Notes: a model not told the origin generated them from the letters alone. A stretch of DNA of 42,672 nucleotides from Bacteroidales bacterium (GCA_004555425.1 SFID01000008.1:1-42672); one strand, 5' to 3'. Counted from the stretch's first letter, positions 8,131-17,102 are shown. Numbers and translations: made by a program.

Positions 8131-9300
8131 TTATTGTCGGCCATTGCGGGGCAGTTCGATGCGGAAGGTGGTGCCAACGCCCACTTCGCTGCGTTCTACG
8201 AAGATGCGCCCCATGTGGTATTGCTCAATAATCCTTCGGGCGAGGGACAGGCCGAGGCCCCATCCGCGCTTCTTGGTGGTGAAACCAGGGCGGAATACAT
8301 CGCGTACGTGGCGAGTAGGGATGCCGCGGCCCGTGTCCGAAACCTGGATGACAATGCGGTCGCGCTCGCGGAAAACGTAGATGCGTATCTCGCCTTCGCC
8401 CGACATGGCATCAATGGCATTCTTGCACAGATTCTCGATGACCCATTCGAAAAGCGGTGCATTGATGCGGGCCGTGATGTGCTCGGAGGGCAGGCTGCAA
8501 TGCATACGCACGCGGTCCGAGGTGCGGCGGCTGATGTATTGCACCGTATGGTCAATGGCCTCACCGAGGTCGGTCTCGCTCAGTTCGGGGGCAGAGCCAA
8601 TCTTCGAGAAGCGCTCGGCAATGAGCCGCAGCCGCATAAGATCCGTCTCCATGTCGTCGAGGATGGGGTCGTCGGGATAGTTCGCCTTGAGCAGTTGGCT
8701 CCAGGCGGTGAGCGAGGAGATGGGCGTGCCCAGTTGGTGGGCCGTCTCGCGCGAGAGACCTACCCAAACCTTGTTCTGTTCGGCCCGCTTGGACGAGAGA
8801 AGGGCATAGATGGCCACAGCCACGAGGAGGGCAACGATACCCAACTGAATGTAGGGGTAGAGCGTGAGACGCTGTATCATCTGCGACTCGCCGTAGGAGA
8901 CGGTGATGAAGGCTGCCTTGTTGCCCTTCGGCCCTGCTGCGGGTTGTCCCAGGTCTATGCGCATAGTGTGGCCAGCGCGCTGCATAGATTGATGAGCCTC
9001 AAGGGTGTCAGCGGCAGTCTGGAGCGAAGAGGGGAGGTTGCGCGAATCAATGATGCGTCCTGCGGCATCGGCCACGATGACAGGTATTGTGTGGTTGCTC
9101 TCCAGCACTTGCAGTACCAGGGTCATGTCGGCCCCCTGGTCCGCCGTGGTGAGCGACTTCATAGCGGCCGCCCATATCTCCACACGCCGCCGCTCCTCGT
9201 CCTTCAGGTCTTGGGTCAGGATGTGCGAGGCCCAAAGCGAGAAGAGGGTGACCAGGATGGCTGCTAGGCAAAGGATGAGTTTGACGTAGCTGAGTTTCAT
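8131..9300 (-). CDS. membrane sensor histidine kinase (orphan)
   Basis: A 389-residue inner-membrane kinase. One transmembrane segment lies at about 6-27 and a second at about 152-169, bracketing an extracytoplasmic sensor region of roughly 125 residues. No HAMP domain is obvious. The phospho-acceptor is H188 in ETAHQLGTPIS, followed by the catalytic domain: N box ENLCKNAIDAM (289-299), DTGRGI (322-327) and G box GWGLGLSLARRII (346-358). It probably autophosphorylates and signals to a response regulator, but none is encoded in this window. It lies 87 bp downstream of engB on the same strand, across a 9-bp tandem repeat (9325-9378), and may be cotranscribed with it. Signal unknown. Confidence 0.9.
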   Translation of the reverse strand: MKLSYVKLILCLAAILVTLFSLWASHILTQDLKDEERRRVEIWAAAMKSLTTADQGADMTLVLQVLESNHTIPVIVADAAGRIIDSRNLPSSLQTAADTLEAHQSMQRAGHTMRIDLGQPAAGPKGNKAAFITVSYGESQMIQRLTLYPYIQLGIVALLVAVAIYALLSSKRAEQNKVWVGLSRETAHQLGTPISSLTAWSQLLKANYPDDPILDDMETDLMRLRLIAERFSKIGSAPELSETDLGEAIDHTVQYISRRTSDRVRMHCSLPSEHITARINAPLFEWVIENLCKNAIDAMSGEGEIRIYVFRERDRIVIQVSDTGRGIPTRHVRDVFRPGFTTKKRGWGLGLSLARRIIEQYHMGRIFVERSEVGVGTTFRIELPRNGRQ

Positions 9301-9324
9301 GAGCTGGCTTTTGGGGGATGGAGA

Positions 9325-9378
9325 TTCTGGAATTTCTAGAACATCTAGATTTTCTAGAATTTCTAGAATTTCTGGAAT
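9325..9378. repeat. six tandem 9-bp units (TTCTAGAAT type)
   Basis: Six exact-register 9-mers: TTCTGGAAT, TTCTAGAAC, ATCTAGATT, TTCTAGAAT, TTCTAGAAT, TTCTGGAAT. They lie in the engB to histidine kinase spacer. The units contain the palindrome TTCTAGAA. The period is a multiple of three, but no coding frame on either strand is convincing. Confidence 0.9.
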
Positions 9379-9387
9379 TTTTGGATT

Positions 9388-9993
9388 CTATCCTTCTTTC
9401 ACCTCCTTATTGATGGTATCAATATATTCCAGCAATTCCTCGCGGCCTGTGCCGCTTTGGCTGCTGGTGATGAAGTGGGGAGGGAGTTCTTCCCACTCCT
9501 TGGCAAGTTCGCGGAGGAAAGTTTGGACGTTTCCGCGCACCTTGTTAATGCTCAGTTTGTCCGCCTTCGTAAACACGATGGCAAAGGGAATGCTGTTCTC
9601 GCCTAGGAAACGGGTGAACTCCAAGTCAATCTTCTGGGGCGGGATGCGCGAATCAATAAGTAGGAAGAGGCAGACCAGGCTCTCGCGGCGCGTGATGTAT
9701 CCCTCAATCATTTGCTGCAACAGGGCCGTGTCCTTCTTGCTGCGCTTGGCATAGCCATAGCCTGGGAGGTCCACCAGGTGCCATTGGCCGTTGATGCAGA
9801 AATGGTTGATGAGCATCGTTTTGCCAGGGGTGGAGGAGGTCATGGCCAGATTCTTGCGGCCCGTCAGCATATTGATAAGGCTACTCTTGCCGACATTGCT
9901 TCGGCCGATAAAGGCATATTCGGGAAGGGAAGAGGAGGGACATTGCTCTACGCGACTGCTACTAATCACAAATTCAGCACTCTTGATGTTCAT
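9388..9993 (-). CDS. engB: ribosome biogenesis GTP-binding protein EngB (YihA/YsxC)
   Basis: A 201-residue GTPase for large-subunit assembly. G1 is GRSNVGKS (30-37), G2 region STPGKT, G3 DLPGYG, G4 TKAD. I chose the start at 9993 (MNIKSAEFVIS), which matches the usual family N-terminus. A longer frame opens at 10059, but that ATG lies inside a -7 promoter box (10057-10064), so it cannot be the translated start. The histidine kinase gene follows on the same strand. Confidence 0.95.
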   Translation of the reverse strand: MNIKSAEFVISSSRVEQCPSSSLPEYAFIGRSNVGKSSLINMLTGRKNLAMTSSTPGKTMLINHFCINGQWHLVDLPGYGYAKRSKKDTALLQQMIEGYITRRESLVCLFLLIDSRIPPQKIDLEFTRFLGENSIPFAIVFTKADKLSINKVRGNVQTFLRELAKEWEELPPHFITSSQSGTGREELLEYIDTINKEVKEG

Positions 9994-10056
9994 ATATAAA
10001 AGGTAAAAGGGCCACCAAAACACGGAGCGGCCAGTTAGAAAAATAGGTAAGTAACG

Positions 10057-10064
10057 CAAAAATA
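10057..10064 (-). promoter_or_regulatory. -7 box (TATTTTTG) for engB
   Basis: Read on the - strand, TATTTTTG matches TAnnTTTG exactly. It lies about 64 bp before the engB start at 9993 and excludes the longer reading frame. The best -33-like trinucleotide (GTTG) is a little too close, at 17 bp. Confidence 0.55.
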
Positions 10065-10156
10065 CGCTTTTCCCTTGACTTCAACCCGCTGGGGGCAGAT
10101 GAAAATGAAAAATGCCTGCTATTTAACCCGCGTACAAAGGGAATTTCAGTGGTTTA

Positions 10157-10188
10157 TGTGGGAGTTAGAGATATTTTTCTTACCTTTG
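10157..10188 (+). promoter_or_regulatory. -33/-7 promoter for AICAR transformylase
   Basis: TACCTTTG at 10181-10188 fits TAnnTTTG. TGTG at 10157-10160 is one base from TTTG at exactly 20 bp spacing. The start codon lies about 92 bp downstream, leaving a leader of roughly 85 nt. No purine-riboswitch fold is evident in it. Confidence 0.6.
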
Positions 10189-10279
10189 CAAACCCTTAAC
10201 ATAGCGTATTTTTCCCCTTATCCGCTAATCATCCTTACGCTACACCCCAACGAAACCAATAACTATACCTATATATATT

Positions 10280-11461
10280 ATGAAGGAATTGGCCTTGAAA
10301 TATGGTTGCAATCCCAACCAGAAGCCTGCACGCATCTATATGGAAGCAGGCGAACTCCCTGTGGAAGTGCTCGGCGGACGCCCGGGTTACATCAATTTCC
10401 TTGATGCCCTTAATGGGTGGCAGTTGGTGCGTGAACTGAAGGCTGCAACAGGTCTGCCCGCCGCTACCTCGTTCAAGCACGTGTCGCCTGCAGGTGCCGC
10501 TGTCGGTTTGCCGCTGAGCGAAACCCTCGCCAAAATCTATTTTGTTGATGATATCAAGGTGCCCCTTTCGCCCATTGCTTGTGCTTACGCCCGTGCACGC
10601 GGCGCAGACCGTATGAGTAGCTACGGTGACTTCATTGCGCTGAGCGATACCTGCGACCTTGCCACTGCCCTGCTGATTAAGCGCGAGGTGAGCGATGGTG
10701 TGATTGCTCCCGACTTTACCGAAGAAGCACTGGAAATCCTTCGCGAAAAGCGCAAGGGTACCTATAATATATTAAAGGTAGACCCTGAATACCGCCCCAA
10801 TCCTATTGAAACCAAGCAGGTGTTTGGCGTTACGTTTGAGCAGGGCCGCAACGAGGTGGACCTGACGGACGATACACTCTTCCAGAATGTGCCTACCGTG
10901 AGCAAGAATTTCCCCGACTGGGCGCGTCGCGATTTGATGATTGCACTGATTACCCTGAAATATACCCAGTCCAACTCCGTCTGCTATACGAAAGACGGAC
11001 AGGCAATCGGTATCGGAGCAGGCCAGCAAAGCCGCATTCATTGCACACGCCTGGCAGGCAATAAAGCCGATATCTGGTGGTTGCGCCAGCATCCGAAGGT
11101 GATGAACCTGCCTTGGGTGGAAAAGATTCGCCGCGCCGACCGCGACAACACCATTGATATCTACATATCCGAGGACTACGAAGACGTATTGGCCGAGGGA
11201 ACTTGGCAAATGTTCTTTACCGAAAAGCCCGAGCCCCTCACACGCGAAGAAAAGAAGGAATGGATTGCTCAGCAAAAGGATGTCTGCCTGGGTTCCGATG
11301 CCTTCTTCCCCTTCGGCGACAATATTGAGCGCGCCCACAAGAGCGGTGTGCAGTACGTGGCACAGGCTGGTGGCAGCGTGCGCGATGATAATGTGATAGA
11401 AACCTGCGATAAATACGGAATGACGATGGCCTTCACGGGCGTTCGTCTCTTCCATCATTAA
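10280..11461 (+). CDS. stand-alone AICAR transformylase (no IMP cyclohydrolase domain)
   Basis: A 393-residue protein that matches only the transformylase half of PurH. It transfers a formyl group from 10-formyltetrahydrofolate to AICAR in de novo purine synthesis. Motifs are KYGCNPNQKPA (7-17), the catalytic Lys-His pair K66-H67 in SFKHVSPAGAA, and the later YTQSNSVCY and GQQSRIHCTRLA segments. The IMP cyclohydrolase (MGS-like) domain that normally precedes it is absent, because the protein begins directly at the transformylase fold. Stand-alone forms are known in Bacteroidales. Cyclisation must then be supplied by another protein, such as a bifunctional PurH elsewhere. A small basic protein gene follows 26 bp later. 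Confidence 0.88.
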   Translation: MKELALKYGCNPNQKPARIYMEAGELPVEVLGGRPGYINFLDALNGWQLVRELKAATGLPAATSFKHVSPAGAAVGLPLSETLAKIYFVDDIKVPLSPIACAYARARGADRMSSYGDFIALSDTCDLATALLIKREVSDGVIAPDFTEEALEILREKRKGTYNILKVDPEYRPNPIETKQVFGVTFEQGRNEVDLTDDTLFQNVPTVSKNFPDWARRDLMIALITLKYTQSNSVCYTKDGQAIGIGAGQQSRIHCTRLAGNKADIWWLRQHPKVMNLPWVEKIRRADRDNTIDIYISEDYEDVLAEGTWQMFFTEKPEPLTREEKKEWIAQQKDVCLGSDAFFPFGDNIERAHKSGVQYVAQAGGSVRDDNVIETCDKYGMTMAFTGVRLFHH

Positions 11462-11487
11462 TAGGGGACTAATATGCTCCTACAAAC

Positions 11488-11712
11488 ATGGAACAAGTGC
11501 AGCGCCATGTGGGCGAAGAGGAAATCAACCGTGCTATCACGGGTGGAATTGTTTTCAAGGGCGCAAAACTGAAAAGTGCCCCCAAGGGAGAACCCAAGGT
11601 GAAGACGAAGGCCAAGAAAAAGACCTACATCACGGGTCAGCATGGAAGTGGTGCGGCCAAGATGAAAGCCGAAATCCGTGCGCGTCGCGCCAATCGGCAT
11701 AAGAATAAATAA
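11488..11712 (+). CDS. small basic protein of unknown function
   Basis: A 74-residue, lysine- and arginine-rich protein. An N-terminal helix-like part (MEQVQRHVGEEEINRAITGGIVFKG) is followed by a basic, low-complexity tail (KVKTKAKKKTYITGQHGSGAAKMKAEIRARRANRHKNK). The composition suggests binding to nucleic acid or the ribosome, but this is inference only. It starts 26 bp after the AICAR transformylase and is probably cotranscribed. The family is not recognised. Confidence 0.6.
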   Translation: MEQVQRHVGEEEINRAITGGIVFKGAKLKSAPKGEPKVKTKAKKKTYITGQHGSGAAKMKAEIRARRANRHKNK

Positions 11713-11862
11713 TGATTACGCCTTGCCCCTCCACTTTTTACAATAATTCAAACGATTTAGCGTTAATAGATAAAGGAAAGGTTCTTCGCGAAGAGTGATT
11801 TCCTCGCTGGTTTGAGGAAACACTATTCCAATGAACCGATTTGTTATCTGTAAACGAACCGA

Positions 11863-12513
11863 ATGCAATATACAACGGTGAATAGAAGAGCAGCTGGTGA
11901 GCCTGTGCCTTTGGGCATGAGTCATAGTGCTTGTGTATTTAAGCGAGTGTCAGACGTGATACTCGCTATCGTTGGTTTGATACTGAGTGCGCCATTGTGG
12001 GTGGCCATCTATTTGGCCCTCAAATACCAAGGCGAAGGCTCAGTCATTTACCGACAAGAAAGGATTGGCTTGGGTGGTCGCCCCTTCCAGATATTAAAGT
12101 TCCGCTCTATGAAGGTGGAAGCCGAGAAGGACGGACCGCGTCTGGAGGAAGTGGACGACCCGCGTCTGACGCCCGTTGGCGAGTTTCTGCGTATTCACCA
12201 CCTTGACGAATTGCCCCAACTCTGGAATGTGCTGGTGGGAGATATGTCGATGGTAGGCTATCGCCCTGAGCGGAAGTATTTCATTGAGCAAATCATGCAG
12301 CACGATGCGCGCTATCCCTACCTCTACCAGATGCGGCCAGGCATTACCTCGGAAGCCACACTCTACAATGGCTATACAAACTCCATGGAGATGATGCTGG
12401 AGCGTCTGAATATGGACCTGCGCTACTTGGAAAAGGGAAATCCTTGGACAGACGTGAAAATCATGTGCCGTACTATTCTTTTGGTGGTACGAGGCGGAAA
12501 GACCTTGCGCTGA
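11863..12513 (+). CDS. monotopic phosphoglycosyltransferase (bacterial sugar transferase)
   Basis: A 216-residue enzyme of the WcaJ/PglC type, which transfers a sugar-1-phosphate from UDP-sugar to undecaprenyl phosphate and so starts a repeat unit at the inner membrane. One re-entrant/transmembrane helix (about 30-53) is followed by the conserved core: RQERIGLGGRPF, KFRSMK, R-LTPVGEFLR and the Asp-Glu dyad D115-E116 in LDELPQLWNVLVGDMSMVG. The usual VGPRPE reads VGYRPE here. It opens the polysaccharide cluster. An internal ATG at about residue 19 (MSHSACVFKRVSD) could be the true start, since most relatives begin close to FKR. Confidence 0.88.
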   Translation: MQYTTVNRRAAGEPVPLGMSHSACVFKRVSDVILAIVGLILSAPLWVAIYLALKYQGEGSVIYRQERIGLGGRPFQILKFRSMKVEAEKDGPRLEEVDDPRLTPVGEFLRIHHLDELPQLWNVLVGDMSMVGYRPERKYFIEQIMQHDARYPYLYQMRPGITSEATLYNGYTNSMEMMLERLNMDLRYLEKGNPWTDVKIMCRTILLVVRGGKTLR

Positions 12514-12610
12514 TAGCACAATAGGTACGAAGGGATTCTACTTCTCCCATCTCAAAAGAATAACTAGAAACTCGCCTAAACCGATAAATTATCAGAAATA
12601 GATACACTCC

Positions 12611-15130
12611 TTGAATATGAAGAAGATATTGACAATGTTATTGCTGTTTGTAGTGCTACTTCCCAGCGTGCAAGCACAAACTTCGCCCATGACCGATAAT
12701 CAGGTGATGGAATATATCATCAAGGAAAATGATAAAGGCACCTCCCGCGATATTATTGTCCGTCGCCTTATAGAAAAAGGAGTGCCTGTTGAGCAGATAC
12801 GCCGTATCCGTGATAAGTATGAGAAGGAGCAGAAGAATACCCAAATGGGGGCACGCGATATTACTGGCGGCGGTAAGAATCTGAACAACCGAATGCGCAA
12901 TAAAGAAAATGGGCAAGAAACGCCTGGCACGTACCAGCGCAAAGCCGCGAAAGAACAACAAGACCCCCGCCAACTCACAGATCGGCAAAAGATGCTGCGC
13001 GATGAACAGCAGTTTGATATGTACAGCGATGCCTTCGGCAATATGTTGCCCGACTCCTTGGCCATGTATGACAATATAATGGGCAACCCGAAGGCAAAGA
13101 ATGAGAAAGTTATCTTCGGTCGCAATATCTTCAACCGTCAAAACCTCACCTTCGAACCTGAGATGAATATTGCCACCCCGCGCGACTATCGTTTGGGGCC
13201 TGGAGATGCCGTATATATTGACGTATGGGGTGCTTCGCAAAAGACCTACCAAGGAACGGTGTCACCAGAAGGTAGTATTGACATCGAAGGCTACGGCCCC
13301 GTGCAAGTGAGCGGCATGACCATTGAACAGGCCAACCGCCATCTTAAGGCAACCCTAGGCCAGCGTTATAGCGGTTCGAATATCCGACTGACGGTGGGCG
13401 AGACCCGTTCCATCACAGTCAATGTGATGGGCGAGGTCGTTATGCCTGGTACTTACAACCTATCTGCTTTTGCTACCGTATTTCATGCCCTTTATATGGC
13501 TGGCGGTGTCAACGACATCGGAACGCTGCGTAATATAAAGGTGTATCGAAACGGAACGCTTGTCACCAAGGTGGACGTTTATGATTATATTCTCGGCGGC
13601 AACCTGACTGGCAACGTGCGTTTGGCCTCGGGAGATGTTATCACCGTTGACCCCTACGAATGTTTGGTCAATATCACGGGAAAGGTGAAGCGTCCGATGT
13701 ATTACGAAATGAAGAGCACCGAGAGTCTGAGCACCCTCATCAATTATGCGGGTGGTTTCACGGGCGATGCCTTCCCCGAAGCAGTGCGCTTGGTGCGCAA
13801 GAGCGGCGGCCGCTATTCCGTATATAATCTTGACGAATTTGAGCGTGCATCCTTCCAGATGGCAGATGGTGACTCCGTCTTCGTAGATTCCGTGCTCAAC
13901 CGCTACACCAATATGGTGGAAATCAAGGGCGCAATCTTCCGTCCAGGTATGTACCAGATGGATGGAAGCATTACGTCCGTTCGCCAATTGGTTGAAAAAG
14001 CAGGTGGCCCGACCGAAGATGCCTTTACAGAACGCATCATTCTCTATCGCCGTAAGGAGGACCGCACTCTCAAGGCTATGTCCATCAATCTTGATGGTCT
14101 GATGAACCACACCGTGGCAGATATTGCCTTGAACAACGAGGACATCATTTACATTCCTTCCCTTCAGGAAATCAGAGCCAAACGTGTGCTCAAGATAAAT
14201 GGTGAGGTGCTTTATCCTGGTGAGTACGATTATATTGAAAACCTCACGTTGGAAGACTTTATCCTTCAGGCTGGCGGTCTGACGGATGCCGCCTCAATGG
14301 TCAAGATTGACGTGTCGCGACGCATTCGCAATAACAAGGCAACAAGCAGTGGCAACGAGGTATGCAAGATGTATAGTTTCTCGCTCGTGGATGGCTTTGT
14401 CGTGGAGGGCGAACCTGCATTCGTGCTTGAACCTTTCGACGAGGTATATGTGCATCGCTCGCCCGGATATACGGAGCAGCAACACGTGGTTGTGGAAGGC
14501 GAAGTGGCCTTTGCCGGAACCTATGCGCTGACGAAGAAGACGTATCGTCTGAGTGACTTAATCAAGGAGTGTGGCGGCTTCAATAGCGATGCCTATGTGG
14601 CAGGTGCACGTTTGGAGCGCCGCTTGACGCCTGCCGAGAAGGTCCAACAGGAATCCTTGCTCATGATTGCCACCAACGGCGATTCCGTGGATGTCAAGAA
14701 ACTAGAACTGGGAGATACACGTTATGTAGGTATCAATTTGGATAAGGCTATTGCAAATCCTGGAAGCGAAGAGTGGGATTTAGTGCTTCGCGATGGCGAC
14801 CACCTGGTGATTCCGCAGTTCAGTAATACGGTCAGCATCAGTGGTGAAGTTATGTATCCGACCACCGTTACTTATAAGAAGGGAGCAAGACTGAGTTATT
14901 ATATCAACAAATCGGGCGGTTTCAGCCTCAAGGCCAAGCAAAGACGTGCCTTTGTGGTCCACATGAATGGCACGGTGTCCCGTGTCCGCTCCTCAAAGGA
15001 TATACAACCAGGTTGTGAGATTGTTGTTCCGGCCAAGAGCAAGCGGCGCCGAATTACCATTGGCGAAATCTTGAGTATGGGTACGATGACCGCCACATTG
15101 GGTACGGTGATTGCCACCCTCCTCAAATAG
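12611..15130 (+). CDS. polysaccharide export protein with multiple SLBB domains
   Basis: An 839-residue Wza-like outer-envelope export protein. A cleavable signal peptide (MNMKKILTMLLLFVVLLPSVQAQ) is followed by a Lys/Arg-rich helical region (about 30-120). The polysaccharide-export domain comes next (about 190-265, RLGPGDAVYIDVWG... SPEGSIDIEGYGPV), then a series of SLBB beta-grasp repeats recognisable by repeated INGEVLYPGEY-, VEGEVAFAGTY- and ISGEVMYPTTV-like starts followed by LI--AGG. A hydrophobic C-terminal helix (about 815-838) is present. It is much longer than E. coli Wza, as is common in Bacteroidales. A strong terminator follows at 15134. Confidence 0.92.
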   Translation: MNMKKILTMLLLFVVLLPSVQAQTSPMTDNQVMEYIIKENDKGTSRDIIVRRLIEKGVPVEQIRRIRDKYEKEQKNTQMGARDITGGGKNLNNRMRNKENGQETPGTYQRKAAKEQQDPRQLTDRQKMLRDEQQFDMYSDAFGNMLPDSLAMYDNIMGNPKAKNEKVIFGRNIFNRQNLTFEPEMNIATPRDYRLGPGDAVYIDVWGASQKTYQGTVSPEGSIDIEGYGPVQVSGMTIEQANRHLKATLGQRYSGSNIRLTVGETRSITVNVMGEVVMPGTYNLSAFATVFHALYMAGGVNDIGTLRNIKVYRNGTLVTKVDVYDYILGGNLTGNVRLASGDVITVDPYECLVNITGKVKRPMYYEMKSTESLSTLINYAGGFTGDAFPEAVRLVRKSGGRYSVYNLDEFERASFQMADGDSVFVDSVLNRYTNMVEIKGAIFRPGMYQMDGSITSVRQLVEKAGGPTEDAFTERIILYRRKEDRTLKAMSINLDGLMNHTVADIALNNEDIIYIPSLQEIRAKRVLKINGEVLYPGEYDYIENLTLEDFILQAGGLTDAASMVKIDVSRRIRNNKATSSGNEVCKMYSFSLVDGFVVEGEPAFVLEPFDEVYVHRSPGYTEQQHVVVEGEVAFAGTYALTKKTYRLSDLIKECGGFNSDAYVAGARLERRLTPAEKVQQESLLMIATNGDSVDVKKLELGDTRYVGINLDKAIANPGSEEWDLVLRDGDHLVIPQFSNTVSISGEVMYPTTVTYKKGARLSYYINKSGGFSLKAKQRRAFVVHMNGTVSRVRSSKDIQPGCEIVVPAKSKRRRITIGEILSMGTMTATLGTVIATLLK

Positions 15131-15133
15131 AAC

Positions 15134-15197
15134 AAGGTGAAAGGTATCTGAGATGAAGCATCAGCCCATAGCAGATACCTTTCACCTTTGCCTTTTT
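15134..15197 (+). terminator. strong intrinsic terminator inside the polysaccharide cluster
   Basis: A perfect 17-bp stem (AAGGTGAAAGGTATCTG at 15134-15150 with its exact complement at 15172-15188), followed by TGCCTTTTTC. It lies directly after the SLBB gene and only a few bases before the flippase frame, so it likely sets the ratio of upstream to downstream transcription. Confidence 0.85.
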
Positions 15198-15205
15198 CCT
15201 GACAT

Positions 15206-16777
15206 TTGCTCTTCTCCCGTATTGTTGAAGAATTATTTCCAAACGCATTGACCAACCAACCAGTAAATACACGACGAGTAGCGAAGAATACGATTATCTT
15301 GTATTTTCGAATGCTCTTCCAGATGGCCGTTTTTCTCTACACCTCTCGCGTCCTGATTCAGGTGCTGGGTGTAGAGAATTACGGCTTGTATGATGTAGTG
15401 GGTGGAATCGTAGTTGTGTTGATGTTTCTGAACAACTCGATGACCACCTGCACACAGCGCTTTATTACGGTTGCGCTGGGACGTGGCCAGTCTGCCTACC
15501 TCAACGAGGTTTATTCCGTTGCCACGGCCTTGCACTGCCTCCTGGGTGTTCTGGTCGTAGTTGTAGGAGGCATTCTGGGAAGCCTATATATCCAAAATTT
15601 CTTGGTTTTTCCTGCTGAGAAAGTTGTTGATGTCTATGCCGTCTTTGGGTGTAGTCTGCTCTCGGGTATGCTGATGATTATGAGCGTTCCCTCCAATGCC
15701 ACCATCATTGCGCATGAAGACATGGGAGCCTTTGCGGGCATCACCATCCTTGACGTGACGTTGAAACTGAGTGCTGCTTTGTCGCTCTATCTCTTGCCCG
15801 AGCAAAACCTGCTCCTGTCCTACGCCCTGCTGATGCTCTTCGTGGCAGCCATCGTGCGCAGTGTGTATTGGTTTTATTGCCACCGCCACTATCGCACCAT
15901 TCGTTTCCGCTGGGTGAAGGGAAGTGCGCTTTACCGCGAGATGCTTTCCTTTATGGGCTGGAATACATTTGGCAATGCCGCCTACGTGGGCAATACGCAG
16001 GGCATCAATCTCGTCCTGAACGCATTCGGTGGCCCCGTAGTCAATGCCGCGCGCGGTGTAGCCTTTCAGGTACAGACGGCTGTGACGCAGTTTATTGCCA
16101 GTTTTCAAACCGCCATCAATCCGCAAATCACCAAGACCTATGCGCAGGGACAGGTTGACCAGACCAACCGCCTCATCCTTATTTCCTCGCGTTTGTCCTT
16201 CATGTTGATGCTCTTCATAGCCCTGCCCCTGTTGTTGGACACAGACTATATCCTCGCGCTGTGGCTGGGCAAAGTTCCTCCCTATGCGTCCGTCTTTATC
16301 CGCTGGATGCTCTGTGCCACCCTCGTGGATTGCGTAGCCAACCCCATGATGATAGGTGCTTCGGCCACGGGCCGCGTCAAAACCTACTATCTTGTCATCG
16401 GCACGACCCTGCTATTGACCTTGCCCGTCGGTTATTTCGTAGTTCGCACAACGGGCAATCCCACGTACATCTTCGTGACGCTATTGGCCACCACCATTCT
16501 GGCGCAGATTCTCCGCATGGCAATCTGTCGCGGATTGTTTCAGTTTTCCGTGCGAGCCTTCCTGTGCAAGGTCGTCGGCCGTATCTGCCTGACGGGAGGA
16601 CTGGCTGCTGCTGCATCCTATTGGCTGTTCACGGTCATCGCTCCCAATACTATCTGGCAGCATGCAGGGTTCGTTTTCTCAAGTATGACCCTCTCTGCCA
16701 TCCTTGTCCTGATATTTGGTTTGGAAGCCACTGAGCGGAATTTCCTGGCCAAGAAACTTCATCTGCCGCATCCCTGA
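15206..16777 (+). CDS. polysaccharide flippase (Wzx/MOP superfamily)
   Basis: A polytopic membrane protein of up to 523 residues with about 12-14 hydrophobic segments, resembling Bacteroidales lipopolysaccharide/O-antigen flippases. The conserved N-terminus is RRVAKNTIILYFRMLFQMAVFLYTSR..L..LGVENYGLYDVVGG. It probably moves lipid-linked repeat units across the inner membrane. No ATG precedes this conserved part: the frame opens with TTG at 15206, and a second TTG at 15248 would give MTNQPVNTRR and is closer to the usual family start. The longer frame begins right behind the terminator at 15134-15197. I give the longer extent; the start is uncertain. Confidence 0.88.
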   Translation: MLFSRIVEELFPNALTNQPVNTRRVAKNTIILYFRMLFQMAVFLYTSRVLIQVLGVENYGLYDVVGGIVVVLMFLNNSMTTCTQRFITVALGRGQSAYLNEVYSVATALHCLLGVLVVVVGGILGSLYIQNFLVFPAEKVVDVYAVFGCSLLSGMLMIMSVPSNATIIAHEDMGAFAGITILDVTLKLSAALSLYLLPEQNLLLSYALLMLFVAAIVRSVYWFYCHRHYRTIRFRWVKGSALYREMLSFMGWNTFGNAAYVGNTQGINLVLNAFGGPVVNAARGVAFQVQTAVTQFIASFQTAINPQITKTYAQGQVDQTNRLILISSRLSFMLMLFIALPLLLDTDYILALWLGKVPPYASVFIRWMLCATLVDCVANPMMIGASATGRVKTYYLVIGTTLLLTLPVGYFVVRTTGNPTYIFVTLLATTILAQILRMAICRGLFQFSVRAFLCKVVGRICLTGGLAAAASYWLFTVIAPNTIWQHAGFVFSSMTLSAILVLIFGLEATERNFLAKKLHLPHP

Positions 16778-16791
16778 GAGTAACTCTCAGG
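16773..16791. terminator. palindrome over the flippase stop codon
   Basis: CCTGAGAGT-A-ACTCTCAGG forms a 19-bp palindrome that includes the flippase TGA (16775-16777). It could fold as a 6-bp stem with a 7-nt loop. It lacks a good T-tract, so termination is only a possibility. Confidence 0.35.
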
Positions 16792-16835
16792 TTGCACTTT
16801 CCAGAAAATCTAAACGACGTTTCCAGTGCTTCCTG

Positions 16836-16957
16836 CCTTGAAGCAGGTGTTTCATACGCTTGAAACAGGTGTTTCATACGCTTGAAACAGGTGTTTCATG
16901 CGCTTGAAACAGTTGTTTCATACGCCTGAAACAGTTGTTTCATACGCTTGAAACAGT
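16836..16957. repeat. array of 22-bp dyad-symmetric units (AT-rich type)
   Basis: Five full 22-bp units plus a partial sixth, starting at 16836, 16858, 16880, 16902, 16924 and 16946. Each contains TGAAACAGGTGTTTCA or the TGAAACAGTTGTTTCA variant, so each unit is its own small inverted repeat. The array lies in the spacer between the flippase and the acyltransferase. There are no unique spacers and no Cas genes, so this is not CRISPR. Confidence 0.9.
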
Positions 16958-17102
16958 GAGGAGGTCGGATTCTGCAACGGAAAAGCCCCATAAATAAACG
17001 GGGAGTCGGCACTTTTTTACGTCTCTCCGAAATCCATGGTTTTACAGGTCGCTCCAGGGTGGATGCCCTAACAGACAAGACACCAAAATAAATGCCCCAA
17101 AA

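Noticed and set aside
8089..9267. A 392-codon + strand frame opposite the histidine kinase
   Set aside because: Antisense shadow of a GC-rich gene; the - strand shows all kinase motifs.
9299..9754. + strand ORF with a repeated S-R-I/F tripeptide near its start
   Set aside because: The tripeptide comes from the 9-bp tandem repeat, and the rest is antisense to engB.
9994..10059. Longer EngB start at 10059
   Set aside because: The ATG lies inside the -7 box at 10057-10064, and the extra residues do not fit the family N-terminus.
16836..16957. Possible CRISPR array
   Set aside because: The 22-bp units are contiguous with no variable spacers, and no cas gene is present.
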